From: Nocardia asteroides | GTDB lineage: Bacteria > Actinomycetota > Actinomycetes > Mycobacteriales > Mycobacteriaceae | NCBI RefSeq assembly: GCF_021183625.1 | Contig: NZ_CP089214.1 | Coordinates: 4,650,001 to 4,714,000, forward strand | Length of the DNA stretch: 64,000 nt | Direction: 5' to 3' | Part shown: positions 39,856 to 51,800 of the stretch, piece after piece | How the letters are laid out: each line of letters opens with the position of its first letter | Position numbering within the stretch: position 1 is the stretch's first letter | Notes under the pieces: model-generated | The model's database searches: none | What the model was told of the DNA's origin: nothing | What the model saw: the letters and a program-made list of their open reading frames with translations, nothing else | Program-made: the position numbers and the translations under genes

Positions 39856-42800
39856 CCAGCCCCGCCCGGCCGAGGGCTGCGCGTACCCGCAGGTCGCGAC
39901 TGGTTTCGCTACCCCAGCTGATGACGTCGGCGGTGGAGGCGAACCCGGACGGCACCGCGGTGGTGTTCGCCGGTGCGGACGAGACCTACGGCAGCCTCGG
40001 CTACGCCGAGCTCGACGAGCGCTCCAACCGGCTCGCCCGGCTGTTGCTGGAGCGCGGGGTCGGGCCGGGCGATCTGGTCGCGGTCGGCATCCCGCGCTCG
40101 CTGGAGTCGGTGCTCGCGGTGTGGGCGGTCGCCAAGACCGGCGCCGGGTTCGTCCCGGTGGATCCCAGGTACCCGCGGGAACGGGTCGCCTACATGGTGC
40201 GCGATTCCGGCGCGCTGCTCGGGCTCGCGGTCGGCGCGGTCCGCGCCGAGCTGCCGGAGACGGTGGAGTGGCTCGCGATCGACGCCGACCTGGATCTGGA
40301 GGCGTGGTCGCCGGAGCGGGTCACCACCGCCGACCGGCGCCGCGCGCTACGCCCGGACGACGCCGCCTACGTCATCTACACATCAGGCTCGACCGGGCTG
40401 CCCAAGGGCGTCGTCGTCACCCAGGCCGGGCTGAAGAGCTTCTGCGACGAGCAGCGCGACCGGTACCGGGTCGACAGTGATTCCCGCGCACTGCACTTCG
40501 CCTCGCCCTCGTTCGACGCCTCGGTGCTGGAGCTGCTGCTCGCGCTCGGCGGCGCGGCCGCGCTCGTCGTGGTCGACCCGGCGATCTTCGGCGGCGACGA
40601 GCTGGCCAGGCTGCTCCGCCGGGAGCGCGCCACGCACGCCTTCATCACCCCGGCGGTGCTCGCCTCGCTCGACCCCACCGGCCTGGACGAGCTGCGCGTC
40701 GTGGTCGCGGGCGGCGAGGCATGCCCGCCGGATCTGGTGCGGCGCTGGGCCTTCGGTGGCCGCGAGTTCTACAACGGCTACGGCCCCACCGAGACCACCA
40801 TCATGACCAACATCAGCGATCCGCTCGTCCCCGGCGAGCCGGTGACGATCGGCAGGCCGATCCGCAACATCACCGAGTTCGTGCTGGACGAGCGGCTCGG
40901 CCCGGTGCCGGACGGCGTCGTCGGCGAGCTCTACATCACCGGCGCGCAGCTGGCCCGCGGCTACCACGCGCGGCCCGCGCTCACCGCGGCGCGCTTCGTC
41001 GCGAACCTGTTCGAGGAGAACGGCTCCCGGCTCTACCGCACCGGCGACCTGGTGCGCAGGCTGCCCTCCGGCGAGATCGAGTACCTGGGGCGCAACGACT
41101 TCCAGGTGAAGATCCGCGGGTTCCGGATCGAGCTCGGCGAGATCGACGCGGTGCTCGCCGCGCACGACGGGATCGACTTCGCGGTCACCGTCGGCCACGA
41201 ACTCGACAGCGGCGCCACCATTCTCGTCTCCTACGTGCACGCGGCCGGGGGCGCGCCGGTGGACACCGCTGCGCTGACCGAGCTGGCCGAGGCGCGGCTG
41301 CCCGCGCACATGGTGCCGACCGCGGTCATGGTGCTCGACGCCATCCCGCTCACCCCGGTCGGCAAGCTGGACCGTCGCGCGCTGCCGGAGCCGGTGCTCG
41401 ACCACAAGACCTACCGGGCGCCGGAGACGCCGGTGCAGCTCGCCATCGCCGAGGTGCTGGCCGAGGTGCTCGGCACCGAGCGGGTCGGGCTGGACGACGA
41501 CTTCTTCGCGCTCGGCGGCGACAGCATCACCGCCATCCAGGTGGTGTCGCGGGCCCGCGCCCGCGGCGTCGTCTTCACCCCGCGCGAGGTCTTCGAGAGC
41601 CGCACGCTGGAGGCGCTGGCCGGGCGCGCGCACACCGCCGAGCCGGAGGCCGCCGCGGCGGAGCTCGCGCTCGCGCCGGTGCCGGAGGCCGAACGGGAGC
41701 GGCTGGCGCTGCGCTACCCCGGGCTGGCCGAGGTGTGGCCGCTGACCCCGCTGCAGTCCGGGATGCTCTTCCACGCGCTGCTCGCCGAGACCTCGATCGA
41801 CGCGTACATGACGCAGTTCGTGATCGATCTCGGCGGCCGGGTGGACGCCGAGCGGCTGCGCGGCGCGGCCGCCGCGGTGCTGGACCGGCACGACAACCTG
41901 CGGGTCGCCTTCGCCGAGGACGGCGCGGGCAACCCGGTGCAGGTGGTGCTGGACCGGGTCGAGCTGCCCTGGCGCGCGGTCGAGTTCGCGCACCTCGACC
42001 CCGACACCGTGGCGGTGGAGACCGACCGCCTGCTCGCCGCCGACCTGGCCGAGCGTTTCGACATGCGCCGCCCCCCGCTGCTGCGCTTCGCGCTCATCCG
42101 TACCGCCCCCGACGCCTGGCGGCTGCTGGTGACCGCGCACCACATCCTGATCGACGGCTGGTCCATGCCGCTGCTCATGCAGGACCTGCTCACCGTCTAC
42201 GCGCTCGGCTCCGCCGCCGCGCTGCCCCCGGTGCGTTCGTACCGGGAGTACCTGGCCTGGCTGGCGCACCGCGACCAGGGCGAGTCCGTCGACGCCTGGC
42301 GCGCCGCGCTGGCGGGCTTCGACGAGCCGACGCCGCTCGCAACCGCCGGGCGCGGCCGCGAGCTGGCCGCAGGCATCGGCGAGCTCGGCTTCGCGCTGAG
42401 CGCCGAGCAGACCGCCGGGCTGGCCCTGGTGGCGAGCGAGGTCGGGGTCACCGTGAACACCGTGGTGCAGGCGGCCTGGGGGCTGCTCGTCGCCCGCTCG
42501 GTCGACCGCGACGACGTGGTCTTCGGCGCCACCGTCTCCGGGCGGCCGCCGCAGCTGCCCGGCGTGGAGTCCATGGTCGGGCTGTTCCTGAACGCCATCC
42601 CGGTGCGGGTGCGGCTCGGCGCGGACAGCACGCTCACCGAGGTGCTGCGCGCCCTGCAGGCCGAACAGGCCGGGCTGCTCGACCACCACTACGTGGGGCT
42701 GAGCGAGATCCAGGCGGCCGTCGGCGTGCCCGAGCTCTTCGACTCGCTGCTGGTCTTCGAGTCCTTCCCGGTGGACGCCGCCGCGCTCACCGACGCCGCC

Positions 42801-45800
42801 GACGCCCTGGACGGCATGGTCATCACCGGCGCGACCGGGGTGAACGGCTCGCACTACCCGCTCACCGTCATGGTGGTGCCGGACCGGGAGTGGCAGCTGC
42901 AGATCAAGTACCTGCGCGAGGTCTTCGACGACGAGCAGGTACGGGTGCTGGCCGACCGGTTCGCCGCGCTGCTGGCGCGGTTCGTGGCCGAGCCCGGCGC
43001 CAGGGTCGCCGACATCGATGTGCTCACCGACGCCGAGCGCGCGGTGCTGGCGCGGGTGAACGACACCGCCGCGCCGGAGTTCGCGGACGGGGCCACGCTG
43101 GTCTCGCTCTTCGACGCCCAGGTCGCGCGCACGCCGGACGCCGCCGCGGTGCTCGCCGACGGCGAGACGCTGACCTACGCGGAACTGGACGCCCGCGCGC
43201 GCGAGCTGGCCGGGTACCTGGCCGGGCGCGGGGTCGGCCCGGAATCGCTGGTGGCGGTGGCCATGCGGCGCTCGGTGGAGCTGGTGGTCGCGGTCTACGC
43301 CGTGCTGCGCACCGGGGCCGGTTATCTGCCGATCGATCCGGATCACCCGGTCGAGCGCAGCGAGTTCGTGCTCGGCAGCGCCGGGCCCGCGCTTGCGCTG
43401 ACCACCGCGCGGGACGGGTTCGCCACGGCGGTCGATGTGCCCGTTGTGGTGGTCGATGATGTTGTCGGAGAACCTTTCTCGGGTGCGGCCCCGCAACCGG
43501 GGAATGTCGCGTACGTGATCTACACGTCCGGGTCGACCGGGCGGCCGAAGGGCGTGGTCATCACCCATCGGCAGATGGCGAATCAGTTCCGGTGGGCGCA
43601 GCGGGAGTACCCGCACGGCGTCGGCGACGTGGTGCTGTTCAAGACGCCGATCACCTTCGACATCTCCACCTGGGAGCTGTTCTGGCCCCTGCAGACCGGG
43701 GCCGCGATCGTGGTCGCGGAGCCGGAGGGGCATCGGGATCCGGCGTATATCGCGCGGGTGCTGGCCGAGTACTCGGTGACGGCGGTGCACTTCGTGCCGT
43801 CGATGCTGGAGGCGTTCCTGGATGCCGTGCCCGAGGTGTCGCTGCCGTCGCTGCGCTTCGTCTTCGCCGCCGGTGAGGCGCTCTCCCGGCAGACGGCGGT
43901 GCGCGCCGCGGCGCTGCTGCCCGGCGTCCGGCTGGACAACTGGTACGGGCCCGCCGAGGCGACCGTGGTGAGCGCCTTCCCCGCCGCCGCGGCGCGCGGG
44001 GGGACCGGTGTGCCCATCGGGGCGCCGGTCGCCAATACCGGTGTCGCCGTGCTGGATCGGCAGCTGGTTCCGGTTCCGGTCGGTGCGGCCGGTGAGCTGT
44101 ATGTGTCCGGTGTGCAGCTGTCGCGCGGGTACGCCGCGGCGCCCGGGCTGACCGCGGAGCGTTTCGTCGCGGGCCCGGACGGGACCAGGCTCTACCGGAC
44201 CGGTGACGTGGTGCGCTGGGTGCACGCCGGTGCCCGATTGGCGCTGGAGTACCTGGGCCGCAGCGATTTCCAGGTGAAGCTGCGCGGCCAGCGCATCGAG
44301 CTGGGCGAGATCGAGAGCGTGCTGCTCGCGCACCCGGCCGTGCAGCGGGCCGCGGTGCAGCTGGTACGCGGCGCCACCGGTGACCGGCTGGTGGGTTATG
44401 TGGTTCCCGCACCGGGTGCGGAGATCTCCGGGAGCGGTCGCACCCCGGCTGTCACCGAAGCCGAGCTGCTGGCGCACGTGGGCGCCGGTGTCCCGTCCTA
44501 CATGGTCCCCTCGGCCCTGGTCGTGCTCGACTCTTTCCCGCTCAACCCCAGCGGCAAGCTCGACCGCCGCGCCCTCCCGGTCCCGGCGGCCGCGGCGCGC
44601 GCCTACCGCGAGCCGGCGACCGAGGCCGAGCGCGCGGTGGCCGGCGTGTTCGCCGAGGTGCTCGGGCTCGAGCGGGCAGGCGCGGACGACGATTTCTTCG
44701 AGCTGGGCGGCAACTCGCTCGTCGCGACCAGGGTCGCGGCCCGGCTCGGCGCGCTGACCGGTGCCAGGGTGCCGGTGCGCACGGTGTTCGAGCGGACCAC
44801 GGTCGCCGGCCTCGCCGCCGCGCTCCCGAGCGGTGCGGCGGGCGAACGGCTTCCGCTGGTCGCCGGGGTGCGCCCGCCGCGGGTGCCGCTGTCACTGGCC
44901 CAGCAGCGCATGTGGTTCCTGAACCGCCTGGACCCGGAGTCGGCGGTCAACAACCTGCCGGTCGCGGTCCGGCTCACCGGAACCCTGGACACCGCCGCGC
45001 TCGCCCGCGCCGTCGCCGACGTCGTGGCCAGGCACGAGACGCTGCGCACCGTCTACCCGGCCGACGCCGACGGCATCCCGCACCAGGTGGTGCTCCCGGT
45101 GGACCGGGTCGCCCCCGCGCTGACCCCGATCCCCGCCGACCGGCTGGACGAGCAGCTCGCCGAGGTGCTCGGCGCAGGCTTCGACGTGACCGTCGACCCG
45201 CCCTTCCGCGCCGCCCTGCTGGAACAGGGCCCGGGGGAGTACGTGCTCGCCTTCGTCGCGCACCACATCAGCGCCGACGGCTGGTCCATGGGCCCGCTGA
45301 CCCGCGACATCATGCTCGCCTACGCGGCCCGCGCCGCCGGGCAGCCGCCCGCCTGGACCCCGCTCCCGGTGCAGTACGCCGACTTCAGCCTCTGGCAGCG
45401 CGCCGTGCTCGGCGCCGAGGACGACCCCGACAGCCTGCTCTCCGCCCAGGCGGCGTACTGGCGTGACCGCCTCGCCGGGCTCCCCGCCGAACTCGCGCTC
45501 CCCGCCGACCGCCCGCGCCCGGCCACCCAGTCCTTCGCGGGCGGCAGCCACGGGTTCCTGATCGACCCGGCCCTGCACGCCGCGCTCACCGAAATGGCCC
45601 GCGCGCACGGCACAACCCTGTTCATGGTGCTGCACGCCGCCCTCGCGGCGCTGCTCGCCCGGCTCTCGAACAGCCTCGACATCGTCGTCGGCACCCCGGT
45701 CGCCGGGCGCGGCGAGGCCGAGCTCGACGACGTCATCGGCATGTTCGTCAACACCCTCGTGCTGCGCACCGAGATCACCCCGGGCGCCGGCTTCGACACC

Positions 45801-48800
45801 CTGCTCGCGCAGACCCGCGACCACGACCTGGCCGCCTTCGCGCACGCCGACATCCCCTTCGAGCGGCTGGTCGAGGTCATCGACCCCGAGCGCTCCACCG
45901 CGCGGCATCCGCTCTTCCAGGTGATGATCTCGCTGCAGAACCTGCCCGCGACGAGCCTGGAGCTCCCCGAGCTGCGGGCCGACGCCGTCGACTTCCCCAT
46001 CGACACCGCCAAGTTCGACCTCATGCTCGCGCTGCGGGAGGCGGGCGAGCACGGCATCGCCGCCGAGTTCTCCTACGCGCGAGACCTGTTCGACCCGGAG
46101 ACCGTCGCCGGTTTCGCCGAGCGCTACGTCCGGCTGCTCACCGGCATCGCCGCCGACCCCGCCGCCCCCGTCGGCGACATCCCGCTGCTCTCCGCCACCG
46201 AGACGGCGCAGCTGCCGCACACCGTCGAGCCGCGGGAGCTCGGCCCGACGCTGCTGCTCCCCGACCTCTTCACCGAGCAGGCCCGCCGCACCCCGGACGC
46301 CACCGCACTGGTCGGCCCCGACGGCAGCACCCGCAGCTATGCCGAGTTCGGCGCCCGGGTGCACCGCCTCGCGCGCCGCCTCGTCGAGGCTGGCGTCGGC
46401 CCGGAGACCCTGGTCGCGCTCGGCCAGCGGCGCTCGGTCGACCTCGTGGTCTCCGCCTACGCGGTGCTGGCGGCGGGCGGCGGCTACGTCCCGCTCGACC
46501 CGGACCAGCCCGCCGACCGCATCGGCCACATCCTGGACACCGCCGCCCCGATCCTGACGCTCACCGCCGACGGCTTCGACGCGGGCGCGCACCCCGCGCT
46601 CGACCTCGGCGCCGTCGACCTCACCGGCTACGCCGACACCCCGCTCACCGACGCCGACCGGAATGCCCCGCTGCGCCCGCAGAATCCGGCCTACGTCATC
46701 TTCACCTCCGGCTCGACCGGTCGCCCGAAGGGTGTGGCGGTGCCGCACGCCGCGGTGGTGAACCAGGTTCGCTGGATCACCGCGGAGTACGGGATCGGCC
46801 CGGACGACGTGGTGTTGTTCAAGACCCCGGCCACCTTCGACGTGTCGGTGTGGGAGCTGTTCGGCCCGCTGAGCGTCGGCGGCCGGATGGTCGTCGCGAG
46901 CCCGGACGGCCACCGCGACCCCCGCTACCTCGCGGAGGTGATCGCCGAGCAGCGCGTCACCATGACCTCGTTCGTGCCGTCCATGCTGAGCGTCTTCGCC
47001 GCGAGCGCCGACCCGGCGGCGCTCACCTCGCTGCGGGCGCTGCTGCTCGCCGGTGAGGCGCTGACCGGCGCCGTGGTGGACGCCGTCCGCCGGATCACCC
47101 CCGCCGCGCTGTACAACCTGTACGGGCCGACCGAGTTCACCGTGCACGCCACGCACACCCAGGTCCCGGCCGCGGTGCCCGGCGCGGTGCCGATCGGCAC
47201 GCCGGTCTGGAACGCCGCCGCGTACGTCCTCGACGCCAGGCTGCACCCGGTGCCCGCCGGGGTCGCGGGGGAGCTGTACCTGGCGGGCGCGCAGGTGGTG
47301 CGCGGCTACGCGGGCCGCCCCGACCTCACCGCCGACCGCTTCGTCGCCGACCCGTTCGGCCCGGCGGGCACCCGCATGTACCGCACCGGCGACCTGGTCC
47401 GCCGCGGCCCCGACGCCGCCCTGACCTACCTTGGCCGCACCGACTTCCAGGTGAAGCTGCGCGGCCTGCGCATCGAACTCCAGGAGATCGAGGCCGCGCT
47501 CACCGCGCATCCCGACGTCACCCAGGCGGTCGTCGTCCTGCACACCGACCCGCACACCGGCGACCGCCTCGTCGGCTACGTGGTCCCCGCGACGGCCGAC
47601 CGGGCCGCGCTGCGCGCGCACCTCGGCACCCGGCTGCCCGGCTACATGGTCCCCGCCGCGCTGGTCCCGCTGGACGCCATGCCGCTGAACGCCAGCGGCA
47701 AACTGGATCGGAAGGCGCTGCCGGAGCCGGTCTTCGAGAAGGCCGCCTTCCGGGCCCCGGTGACCCCGGTGGAGCAGATCGTGGCCGGGGTCTTCGCCGA
47801 GGTGCTCGGCACCGAGCGCCGGATCGGCCTGGACGACGACTTCTTCGGCCTCGGCGGCAACTCGCTGCTCGCCACGCAGGTGGTGGCGCGGATCGGGGCG
47901 GCGCTGGACGCGCACATCCCCGTCCGGGTGCTCTTCGAGATCGCCACCGTCGGCGGGCTGGCGGCCCGCGCCGAGCAGGCCGCGGGCGGCGGCGCCCGGC
48001 CCCCGCTCACCGCCGCGCCGCGCCCGGCGCACATCCCGCTCTCGCCCGCCCAGCAGCGCATGTGGTTCCTGAACCGCTTCGACCGCGGCTCGGCCGCCTA
48101 CACCATCCCGGTCGCGGTCCGGCTGCGCGGCGCGCTGGACACCGCCGCCCTGCGCGCCGCCATCGCCGACGTGGTGGAGCGGCACGAGATCCTGCGCACC
48201 GTCTACCCGGAGACCGCGGACGGCCCGGCCCAGGTGATCCTGGCGCCGGAGCAGGCGACGCCGAAGCTGCGCGTCCGCCCGCTCACCCCCGACGAGCTCC
48301 CCGGCGCGCTGGCCGAGCTCGTCACCGCGGCCTTCGACGTCACCGCCGAGGTTCCGCTGCGGGTGGTGCTCTTCGAGCTCGCCCCGGACGACTTCGTGCT
48401 GGCCATGGCGATCCACCATGTGTCGGGCGACGGCGCCTCGGTCGCCCCGCTCACCCGCGACCTGATGATCGCCTACGCGGCCCGCACCCGCGGCGATGCT
48501 CCCGGCTGGGCGCCGCTGCCGGTGCAGTACGCCGACTACAGCATCTGGCAGCGCGAGCTGCTCGGCGCCGAGGACGACCCGGAGTCGCTCGCCGCCGAAC
48601 AGCTCGCCTACTGGACGCGCACCCTCGCCGGGCTGCCCGACCAGCTCGAACTGCCCACCGACCGCCCGCGCCCCGCCGTGCGCTCCTACGCGGGCGGCGT
48701 CGTCGGAGTGGAGATCGACGCCGAGACCCACGCCGCGCTCACCGACCTGGCCCGCGAGCAGGGCGCCACCCTGTTCATGGTGGTGCACACCGCGCTCGCG

Positions 48801-51800
48801 GTGCTGCTGGCCCGGCTGGCCGCCACCGACGACGTGGTGATCGGCACCCCGATCGCGGGCCGCGCCGAGCCCGGCCTCGACGACCTCATCGGCATGTTCG
48901 TCAACACCCTGGTGCTGCGCTCGCGGATCGCCCCGCACGAGCGCTTCACCGAGCTGCTCGCCCGCCAGCGCGGCACCGACATCCAGGCCTTCGCGCACGC
49001 CGACGTGCCCTTCGAGCGGCTGGTCGAGGTGCTGAACCCGGCCCGCTCGCAGGGCAGGCACCCGCTGTTCCAGGTCGGGCTCTCGTTCCAGAATTTCGCC
49101 GCCGCCGAGCTGGAGCTCGCCGGGCTGAGCCTCTCCGGGGTCGAGATCGACACCGCGCTCTCGCAATTCGACCTGCACCTGATCGTCGGCGACAACTACG
49201 GCCCCGACGGCGTCCCCACCGGCATCGTCGGCGGCCTCACCTACGCCACCGACCTCTTCGACCGCGGCACCGCCGTCGAGTTCGTCGCCCGGCTGCAGCG
49301 GGTGCTGCGCGCCGTCGTCGGCGACCCGGCGAGCACCGTCGGCGACATCCCGCTCACCGGCACCGCCGAGGCCGAACGGGTGCTGCGCGAGTGGAACTCG
49401 ACCGCGCACCCGGTGCGCTGGGAGCTGCTGCACCAGGGCTTCGAGGAGCGGGTGCGGGCCGAGCCCGCGGCCGTCGCGCTGGTCGCCGGGGCCGAGCGGC
49501 TCACCTTCGCCGAGCTCTCCGCGCGGGTGGAGCGGCTGGCAAGGGTGCTCGCGGCGCGCGGGGTCGGGCCGGAGGTGCCGGTGGCGCTCGCGCTGCCGCG
49601 CGGGGTCGAGCTGGTGGTCGGGATGTACGCGGTGCTGCGGGCGGGCGGCGCCTTCGTGCCGATCGACCCGACGCACCCGGCCGAGCGGATCGGCCACATC
49701 CTGGACATCGCGCGCCCCGCCGTGGTGCTCATCTCCGCCGAGACCGGCTTCCCGGTGCGGGTGGAGGCCCCGCTGGTGGTGCAGGAGCTGGACGGCGAGC
49801 CCGGCTTCGACGGCCCGCTCCCGGTGCCAGCGCCGGACCACCCGGCCTACACCCTCTTCACCTCCGGCTCCACCGGCCGCCCCAAGGGCGTCACCATCAC
49901 GCACCGGGCGGTGGCGAACCAGATCGCCTGGATGGCCGCGCACTACGGCTTCGGGCCGGACGACGTCTACCTGCAGAAGACCGCCTCCACCTTCGACGTC
50001 TCGATCTGGGGCTACTTCCTGCCGCCCGCGAGCGGCGCCCGGCTGGTGCTCGCCGCCGACGGCGCCCAGCGCGATCCCAGGCACATCGCCGAGCTGGTGC
50101 GCGCGCACCGGGTGACCCGCACCGACTTCGTCCCCTCCATGCTGAACGTCTTCGCGCAGTACGCGGGCAGCGCCGACCTGGCCACGCTGCGCGACGTCTT
50201 CGTGATCGGCGAGGCGCTGCCCCCGGAGACGGTGGCGGCGCTGGCCAAGGTCTCCGACGCCGCCGTACACAACGTCTACGGTCCAACCGAGGCCGCCGTC
50301 TCGGTGACGTACCACGAGGTCACCGCCGCCGACACCGCCGTCGTCCCGATCGGCGTCCCGGAGTGGAACTGCACCGTCTACGTGCTGGATTCGCGGTTGC
50401 GGCCGGTTCCGGTGGGAGTCGCGGGCGAGCTCTACCTGGGTGGGGTACAACTGGCGCGCGGCTATGTCCGGCGCCCCGACCTCACCTCGGATCGCTTCGT
50501 GGCCGACCCGTTCGGCCCGCCCGGATCCCGCCTCTACCGCACCGGTGACGTGGTGTCCTGGCGGGCCGACGGCGTGCTCGTCTACGGCGGCCGGGTCGAC
50601 TTCCAGGTCAAGTTCCGCGGCCAGCGCATCGAACTCGGTGAGATCGAGACCGCGCTGCTCGGCGTCGACGGCGTCGCGCAGGCCGCGGTGCTGGTGGCGG
50701 CCGGCGCGACCGGCGAATTCCTGGCCGGGTACGTGATGCCCGCGCCGGGAGCCGAACTCGACCCCGACGCGGTGCGCGCGGGCGTCACCGCGGCGCTGCC
50801 CGGGTACATGGTGCCCGCGGTGGTCACCGTGCTGCCCGAGTTCCCGCTGAACACCTCGGGCAAGCTCGACCGCAAGGCGCTCCCGGTGCCGGAGTTCCGC
50901 TCCCGCGGCTTCCGCCCGCCCGCCACCCCGATCGAGGAGATCGTGGCCGGGGTCTTCGCCGAGGTGCTCGGCGTGCAGCGGGTCGGCGCGGACGACGACT
51001 TCTTCGCGCTCGGCGGCAACTCCCTGCTCGCCACCCAGGTGGTGGCCAGGATCGGCGCCGCGCTGGAGGCCACCGTCCCGGTGCGCGCCATCTTCGAGGC
51101 GGGCAGCGTGGCCGCGCTGGCCGCGCGGGCCGAGCAGCACGCGGGCTCCGGCGCGCGGCCGCCGCTGGTCGCCGCCGAGCGGCCGGAGAATCTGCCGCTC
51201 TCGCTGGCACAGCAGCGGATGTGGTTCCTGAACCAGTACGACCCCGGCTCGGCGGTCTACAACATCCCGATCGCGGTCCGGCTCACCGGCGCGCTCGACG
51301 TGCCCGCGCTGGAGCAGGCCGTCGCCGACCTGGTCGGCAGGCACGAGGTGCTGCGCACGGTGTACCCGCGCACCGACGCCGGGCCGGTGCAGCGCGTGGT
51401 CTCGGTGCGCGCGGCCTTCGACGGCCTCGCCGCGGAGCTGGTCACCGTGGACGACCTGCTGCCCTGTGTGCAGTCGGTGGTCACCGAGGGCTTCGACGTC
51501 ACCGCCGAGGTGCCGGTGCGGGTCGAGCTGTTCCGGATCGTCGGCACCGACGAGCACGTCCTGGTCTTCGTCGCGCACCACATCGCCGCCGACGGCTGGT
51601 CGGTCGGGCCGCTGACCAGGGATCTCATGGTCGCCTACACGGCGAGGGCGGCCGGGGCGACCCCGGCGTGGGCGCCGCTGCCGGTGCAGTACGCCGACTA
51701 CACGCTCTGGCAGCGCCGCGTGCTCGGCGCCGAGGACGACCCGGAGAGCGTGCTCGCCGCGCAGGCCGGGTTCTGGCGCACCGAGCTGGCCGGGCTCCCG

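Noticed and set aside
41600-42200. Dual condensation/epimerization domain in NRPS4 compensating for the missing E
   Set aside because: The C domain starts with the DCL-type [16 protein letters not shown] and shows no obvious extra HH-motif near its N-terminus; a subtype tree would be needed to be sure.
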